Below, in pieces: positions 6,647 through 9,196 of a stretch of DNA of 9,196 bases (positions are counted from its first letter, which is position 1; each line of letters begins with the position of its first letter). Source of the DNA: Candidatus Hodarchaeota archaeon (lineage in GTDB: Archaea > Asgardarchaeota > Heimdallarchaeia > Hodarchaeales > YT1-039); NCBI GenBank assembly GCA_016840025.1, contig JAEOTF010000031.1:1-9196 (forward strand), written 5' to 3'. The position numbers and the translations under genes are program-made. The notes under the pieces were generated by a model. It did no database searches. It was given only the letters and a program-made list of their open reading frames with translations, and had not been told where the DNA came from.

Positions 6647-6654
6647 GGAGGGAG
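6647..6654 (+). promoter_or_regulatory. Shine-Dalgarno site GGAGGGAG
   Basis: A strong match to the complement of the 16S rRNA 3' end. Its GGAGG core lies seven bases before ATG 6659, so it confirms that small gene and its start. Confidence 0.75.
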
Positions 6655-6658
6655 AAAA

Positions 6659-7159
6659 ATGAACTGGAAGAGCCCAATCAAATCCTTTATTCAAGGATCT
6701 CCATATTCGTTATTGCTTGAGTTTCTAGTGATGCCCTGGGTTTTCAATAATTACATCGTTTTACTACCTACAACATTCGAATGGTTTTTCCTATTAATTC
6801 TAGTAGTGGCTACGATAATTGGTTTCGTAAACATGGAGTTGACTCGACTGATCTGGTTTCAACAGCTTCAATCAGAAGTTAAAAGAACTCATCTGAGAAG
6901 AGAAATAAAAGCTTTAAGTTTTCGAAATATGCCAAGAAAATTAATATCAGCTATCTGGTATATCATATGGAATTATGGTTTGCATGGGTTCACATTAGGT
7001 TTCTTATTGGTTTTTATCAATTCATTCATAATCTGGATACCAAACTATTATTACCCTCAAACAGAAACTGTTGTGATTACTTTTATCATCGCTGCTTTTG
7101 TCTATGGCTACATAGCGAAAAATGTAGGCTCATGGATAAAAGGAAAAGAAGAAGATTAA
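6659..7159 (+). CDS. Hypothetical four-helix membrane protein
   Basis: Not recognised. It has 166 residues with hydrophobic segments at about 17-36, 41-58, 95-127 (long, possibly a kinked or re-entrant helix) and 136-152. A strongly basic cytoplasmic-type loop lies between the second and third (residues 63-94, rich in Arg and Lys, including KRTHLRREIK), and the tail is KGKEED. Tryptophan and tyrosine are common at segment edges, as expected at membrane interfaces. No enzymatic motif is seen. The start is well supported by a consensus Shine-Dalgarno sequence. The gene ends 74 bases before the ABC ATPase, on the same strand and with no clear terminator apart from a short T-run, so it may be co-transcribed and act as an accessory subunit of the exporter. 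That is inference from position only. Confidence 0.8.
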   Translation: MNWKSPIKSFIQGSPYSLLLEFLVMPWVFNNYIVLLPTTFEWFFLLILVVATIIGFVNMELTRLIWFQQLQSEVKRTHLRREIKALSFRNMPRKLISAIWYIIWNYGLHGFTLGFLLVFINSFIIWIPNYYYPQTETVVITFIIAAFVYGYIAKNVGSWIKGKEED

Positions 7160-7233
7160 TTTTTAATCCCTCCCCCCACACACAAAAAGTTATTGAGTAA
7201 TAAGAATTAACACTGGCAAAGTGGGCTATTTTA

Positions 7234-8172
7234 TTGTCTAAAGACATGAAGAGTATACTCAAACAATTAAATAAGAAAGAACTTTTTGTAATTGCTAATC
7301 TGAAGAAAATTAGTATCCCCCATAATTGGTCTAAATCACTTATTGAAGAACTTCTTGCTCTGAATGTTTCTATTGAAGACATTCAGAAAACGAAAACAAG
7401 AACTTTGGAGCCTTTGATTAAATCCGATGGTCCCCCTGCGATTATCATAAGACAGCTTGTGAAGAGATTTGAGGATGTTACGGCGGTTGATCATTTAAGT
7501 CTCGAAATTATGGAAGGTGAACTTTTCAGTCTTCTGGGGCCAAATGGTGCTGGAAAAACTACAACCATCAACATCCTTAATGGAATAATAAAACCTTCAA
7601 CAGGAACTGCCACTATCGCGGGTTTTGATGTGACGAAGAACCTCGATGAGATTAAAAAGATAATTGGGGTATGTCCCCAAGAAGCTGCCGTTTTCAAATT
7701 CCTCAATGCACGCGAGAATATTGAACTGTTTGGAAATCTCCATTCAGTCTCTAAGAGAGAATTACAGGAACGAACGGAAGCGTTACTAAAACTATTGGAG
7801 TTAGCTGAAGCAAGCAGAAGAAAAGCTGGAGGATATAGCGGTGGAATGCTGCGGAAATTGAACCTCATTATTGCACTGATTAGTGATCCAAGGATTGCTT
7901 TTCTTGATGAACCTACAGTTGGAATGGATGCCAGGGCTCGACGCAAAACGTGGGAATTTATCCGGTCTCTTAAAGCGGAAAAGAAGACCATTATCTTAAC
8001 CACTCACTATATCGAAGAAGCGGAAGCATTGAGTGATCGAGTAGGGATTATTGATTATGGAAAACTGGTGGACCTGGGAACTCCTGAAGAGTTGATGGAA
8101 AGACACGAAGCAAAGAATTTGGAGGAAGTCTTTTTGAAAATAACGGGACGACGAATTTTAGAGGGGATATGA
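7234..8172 (+). CDS. ABC-2 exporter ATP-binding protein (DrrA/NatA-like) with N-terminal extension
   Basis: Cytoplasmic ATPase subunit that powers export by the permease encoded next to it. The nucleotide-binding domain covers about residues 69-305. It has Walker A GPNGAGKTT (102-110), Q-loop Gln149 in VCPQE, signature YSGGM (201-205, Tyr replacing the usual Leu), Walker B IAFLDEP (221-227, catalytic Glu226), D-loop GMD (230-232) and H-loop His258. All are intact. The DrrA-type C-terminal end NLEEVFLKITGR is present. Unusually, about 65 residues precede the domain. They contain KKELFVIANLKKISIPHNW followed by SKSLIEELLAL (14-43), which looks like a SAP/Rho-N-type helix-extension-helix fold, then a charged linker. 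The TTG start at 7234 has GTGGG eight bases before it; ATG 7246 would shorten the protein by four residues without removing the extension. The permease ATG follows the stop with no gap, so the pair is an operon. Confidence 0.95.
   Translation: MSKDMKSILKQLNKKELFVIANLKKISIPHNWSKSLIEELLALNVSIEDIQKTKTRTLEPLIKSDGPPAIIIRQLVKRFEDVTAVDHLSLEIMEGELFSLLGPNGAGKTTTINILNGIIKPSTGTATIAGFDVTKNLDEIKKIIGVCPQEAAVFKFLNARENIELFGNLHSVSKRELQERTEALLKLLELAEASRRKAGGYSGGMLRKLNLIIALISDPRIAFLDEPTVGMDARARRKTWEFIRSLKAEKKTIILTTHYIEEAEALSDRVGIIDYGKLVDLGTPEELMERHEAKNLEEVFLKITGRRILEGI
8161..8166 (+). promoter_or_regulatory. Shine-Dalgarno site of the permease inside the ATPase gene end
   Basis: GAGGGG sits six bases before ATG 8173, within the last codons of the ATPase gene. 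It supports the 245-residue permease and coupled translation. Confidence 0.65.
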
Positions 8173-8910
8173 ATGAAAATTCAGGTTTTAGCTGCTCTAG
8201 TAGGAATGGAACTGAAAAAGTTTATTCGACAGCCAGCTATTTTGTTTTTAACTCTGTTATTTCCAGCTGTACTAACGATCGTGTTCATATTTGCTTTTGC
8301 AGATCCAGAACTGGGAATGAACATAAATTTGGTGGTCCCTGGTTTGATTGTTTACGCTGTAATTTTCTTAATTATGACCATAGCTCAGTCCTTTTCTTCT
8401 GAAAGAGAAGAAGGCTTATTAAAACGGCTAAATACCACCCCGATGACCTCAGCTGAATTCATGGGCAGTCAGATCATAACACACATGCTAATCTCAATCG
8501 TACAAGTGCTTGTAGTTATAGCACTGGCTATTTTTTTGGGATTCAAACCGGAGAGTGGTATTGGAGGAATATTCTTAGCCTTACCTGTCACTGCGGTATT
8601 TGCTTTGAGCTCAGTTGGTTTGGGGCTTATTACTGCCACACTATCAAAAACTCCTGAAGCTGCTACAGGAATTTCTTTTATTTTCATTCTTCCCCAGATG
8701 TTCTTTGGGACTTTTATTCCAATAACCAGTACAACTCATCAGATCGCGAAGTTTCTTCCGAGTTTCTATCTTCTAGATGCTTTAAAGAAGATTCTTGAAG
8801 GAGATTGGATGAATACAAGTTTTTTCCTTGACCTGATAATTATTTCCGTTGTTAGTATTGTAGTCATAATAATTGGAATAGTCTTGTTTGAAAAATATGG
8901 AAGTAGATAG
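8173..8910 (+). CDS. ABC-2 type transporter permease (DrrB-like)
   Basis: Membrane subunit of the exporter, working as a dimer with the ATPase. It has 245 residues and six predicted helices: about 22-44, 54-75, 98-123, 128-158, 166-188 and 215-239. The N-terminus MELKKFIRQPAILFLTLLFP (12-31) is the amphipathic coupling region followed by helix 1, as in DrrB and related permeases. SSEREEGLLKRLNTTPM (about 75-91) is the strongly conserved cytoplasmic loop that contacts the ATPase. The PQMFFGTFIP motif (about 174-183) is the conserved segment between helices 5 and 6. There is no long extracellular domain, so it is the short drug or lipid exporter type rather than the large ABC-2 proteins. The cargo cannot be stated. 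It is translated directly after the ATPase stop. No second permease follows, so a homodimer is likely. Confidence 0.94.
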   Translation: MKIQVLAALVGMELKKFIRQPAILFLTLLFPAVLTIVFIFAFADPELGMNINLVVPGLIVYAVIFLIMTIAQSFSSEREEGLLKRLNTTPMTSAEFMGSQIITHMLISIVQVLVVIALAIFLGFKPESGIGGIFLALPVTAVFALSSVGLGLITATLSKTPEAATGISFIFILPQMFFGTFIPITSTTHQIAKFLPSFYLLDALKKILEGDWMNTSFFLDLIIISVVSIVVIIIGIVLFEKYGSR

Positions 8911-8933
8911 AAGAGTAGATTCCTAGATTTCAC

Positions 8934-8950
8934 CCGCTTGTTAGAAGTGG
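8934..8950 (+). terminator. Small hairpin between convergent genes
   Basis: CCGCTT and AAGTGG pair (one G-U) around a five-base loop, 24 bases after the permease stop and before the end of the convergent gene. No T-run follows on either strand, so a role as terminator is weakly supported. Confidence 0.2.
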
Positions 8951-9026
8951 AAAAGAACATGAGATATTATCTGTAAACTAGTTGTCTTGCTATCCAATCG
9001 AGCTGTTAAACCATTTCCGCAGGTGA

Positions 9027-9196
9027 CTAAGCGACGAGAACGAGCCCGTTCCAGACAGTCCGGTCCTTTGGAGGAATATCGAAAGGTAAACCTGCATTTT
9101 GTGCAGTTTTGAACACGTCGATTCCGACAGCTTCCATGGATGGTCGGGATTGAAAAGGATGTCTGCAGGATTCTTGCGAATTTCGTGTGATACACT
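9027..9196 (-). CDS. DUF2284 predicted metal-binding protein, C-terminal end (partial)
   Basis: The last 55 residues of a - strand gene whose start lies beyond the right edge. They contain SCRHPFQSRPSMEAVGIDVF, which closely fits the DUF2284 C-terminal signature (Cys-Arg-x-Pro, then ARPSMEA-x-GIDV), followed by KTAQNAGLPF, a DIPPKDR loop and a final strand WNGLVLVA before TAG. The family is a small cysteine-rich cytoplasmic protein thought to bind metal or an iron-sulfur cluster; its function is not established. Two cysteines (fragment residues 1 and 10) would be the last of the expected cysteine cluster. The gene runs convergently to the ABC permease, with 116 bases between their ends. Longer open frames on the same strand here do not resemble any protein and are overlaps of this one. 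Confidence 0.8.
   Translation of the reverse strand, partial: CITRNSQESCRHPFQSRPSMEAVGIDVFKTAQNAGLPFDIPPKDRTVWNGLVLVA

Larger units (their letters stand above)
6259..6658. other. 400-base non-coding divergent region
   Basis: No convincing reading frame on either strand. It separates the - strand membrane protein from the + strand exporter group. It holds a - strand promoter near 6309-6316, a strong + strand TATA-like box at 6337-6347, another at 6567-6576, several small inverted repeats (AAGCT/AGCTT at 6478-6490; GCATC/GATGC at 6516-6529), a cluster of alternating purine-pyrimidine bases at 6528-6540 and a purine-rich GGA tract at 6603-6623. Confidence 0.7.

Noticed and set aside
7491..8003. 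A 170-codon open frame antisense to the ABC ATPase
   Set aside because: It is the usual shadow of a conserved ATPase, and its translation has no recognisable domain.
8941..9195. An 84-codon open frame on the - strand at the right edge
   Set aside because: Its translation resembles nothing and is rich in Arg, Ser and Cys. The neighbouring frame gives a clear DUF2284 C-terminus, so this is an overlap artefact.
1..9196. tRNA genes, CRISPR arrays, insertion sequences and attachment sites
   Set aside because: I scanned for T-loop-like GTTCRA motifs, regularly spaced repeats, transposase motifs and paired terminal repeats and found none that held up.

Overview
The window looks like a piece of an AT-rich archaeal chromosome, probably from an uncultured lineage. 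A Bathyarchaeia-like origin is only a guess. The clues are TATA-box-like promoters, purine-rich Shine-Dalgarno sites beside several starts, use of ATG, GTG and TTG as starts, and gene families common in archaea (M3 peptidase, DUF2284, DrrAB-type exporter). No rRNA, tRNA, CRISPR array or transposase was seen.

Layout. Positions 1-1140 hold the C-terminal part of an M3 oligoendopeptidase whose reading frame runs off the left edge. A small FMN nitroreductase (1322-1810), an AlkD-type DNA glycosylase (1984-2709), an MFS exporter (2933-4132) and a class I SAM methyltransferase (about 4240-4992) follow on the + strand, each apparently a separate unit. On the - strand lie a broken flavodoxin (5113-5486) and a membrane protein with an internal duplication (5659-6258). 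A 400-base non-coding region with promoters facing both ways (6259-6658) separates these from a + strand group: a small membrane protein, an ABC ATPase with an unusual N-terminal helical extension, and its ABC-2 permease (6659-8910). At the right edge, on the - strand, is the C-terminal end of a DUF2284 protein (9027-9196), recognised only by translating all frames.

How the genes relate. The ATPase and permease form one exporter, with a zero-base gap between the two genes. The membrane protein upstream may belong to it. The MFS protein is a second, independent exporter. The other genes (peptide breakdown, flavin reduction, DNA repair, methyl transfer) are housekeeping or accessory functions with no evident common pathway.

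The most unusual structural feature is a set of short alternating C/G runs, five of them at least 8 bases long. All lie outside intact genes, several just after stop codons, and one sits exactly where the flavodoxin gene is broken and has lost its middle. I found no complete novel system. The C/G elements and the ATPase extension are the points most worth following.
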